Source of the DNA: MED-G105 sp039819085
Lineage (GTDB): Bacteria > Pseudomonadota > Alphaproteobacteria > Caulobacterales > Parvularculaceae
Assembly (NCBI GenBank): GCA_039819085.1
Contig: JBCBSQ010000032.1
Span: 1 to 15,917 of the forward strand
Direction of reading: 5' to 3'
DNA length: 15,917 nt
A model generated the notes under the pieces. That model was not told the DNA's origin and ran no database searches. It saw only the letters and a list, made by a program, of their open reading frames with translations. The translations under genes were made by a program, and so were the position numbers. Position 1 is the stretch's first letter. Each line of letters begins with the position of its first letter. This document shows positions 15,648 to 15,917 of this stretch, piece by piece.

Positions 15648-15917
15648 TCAGGCGGCGATGACGTCGCCGATCGGCCAGGCGTCCTCGCCTGACGCTTTCA
15701 GCGAAGCGACAATGCCGTTGACCGCATCGGCGCGCGCGACGATGACGCCGCCGACGCCGCAGTTGAAGGTTCGCCGAAGATCCGCGTCCGACAGTCCGCC
15801 CGCCTCCTTCAGCCAGCTGAATAATGGCGGCGGCGAGAGCGCGGCGTCGTCAAATCGCGGCGCCAAGCCCTTTGGCAGCGCCCGCGGAACATTATCCGTC
15901 AGCCCGCCGCCTGTAAT
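15648..15917 (-). CDS. purM: phosphoribosylformylglycinamidine cyclo-ligase (AIR synthetase), C-terminal part
   Basis: The last 89 codons of a gene that enters from the right edge. The enzyme closes the imidazole ring of AIR using ATP, the fifth step of de novo purine synthesis. At the edge the frame reads I-T-G-G-G-L-T-D-N-V-P-R, the conserved glycine-rich segment of PurM. Further on come F-S-W-L and the late motif R-T-F-N-C-G-V-G, also family hallmarks. It ends in TGA, 32 bases before purN, in the usual purMN order. The N-terminal three quarters and the start lie outside the window. Confidence 0.95.
   Translation of the reverse strand: MTGGGLTDNVPRALPKGLAPRFDDAALSPPPLFSWLKEAGGLSDADLRRTFNCGVGGVIVARADAVNGIVASLKASGEDAWPIGDVIAA

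Overview
The window looks like an ordinary chromosomal stretch from a GC-rich alphaproteobacterium. The clues are strong G/C preference at third codon positions, a MetRS of the zinc-knuckle type with a K-F-S-T-S signature, a PHA-system protein, a spinster-type MFS carrier, and many small lipoprotein genes. A marine Hyphomonadaceae/Parvularculaceae-like organism is my guess from general resemblance and is not proved. I see no phage, transposon, CRISPR, tRNA or rRNA genes, and coding density is about 93%.

Layout, left to right. At 1-9 (minus) only the first three codons of a gene are visible, behind a strong ribosome binding site and a 443-base non-coding stretch (10-452). A zinc-independent quinone oxidoreductase follows (453-1460, minus). 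Diverging from it are a small lipoprotein (1636-1989) and an MFS transporter (1986-3377), whose reading frames overlap by 4 bases. Then comes metG (3495-5231), converging with only 10 bases on a large RND/MMPL-type membrane transporter (5242-7596, minus). That transporter diverges from an SDR oxidoreductase (7799-8584). A 20-bp tandem duplication spans the SDR stop codon.

The middle block holds a small unrecognised lipoprotein (8721-9101, minus) behind a polyhydroxyalkanoic-acid-system protein (9178-9495, minus), diverging from a membrane-anchored DUF1499 protein (9640-10407). Next is a 615-residue lipoprotein with a polyproline stalk, a cadherin-like domain and FG-GAP propeller repeats (10566-12413). 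After it comes a complete katG catalase-peroxidase (12675-14870), with a candidate OxyR-type palindrome upstream and a bidirectional terminator downstream. The right edge is a purM-purN pair on the minus strand, with purM cut by the window end.

Functionally the window mixes housekeeping genes (metG, purMN), oxidative-stress and redox genes (katG, quinone oxidoreductase, SDR), envelope and transport genes (MFS, RND, three lipoproteins) and a PHA-related gene. Only purMN and the lipoprotein-MFS pair look like clear co-transcribed units. I did not find a convincing new multi-gene system. The items most worth a second look are the long non-coding leader at the left edge, the lipoprotein coupled to the MFS carrier, the stalked FG-GAP lipoprotein and the palindrome before katG.
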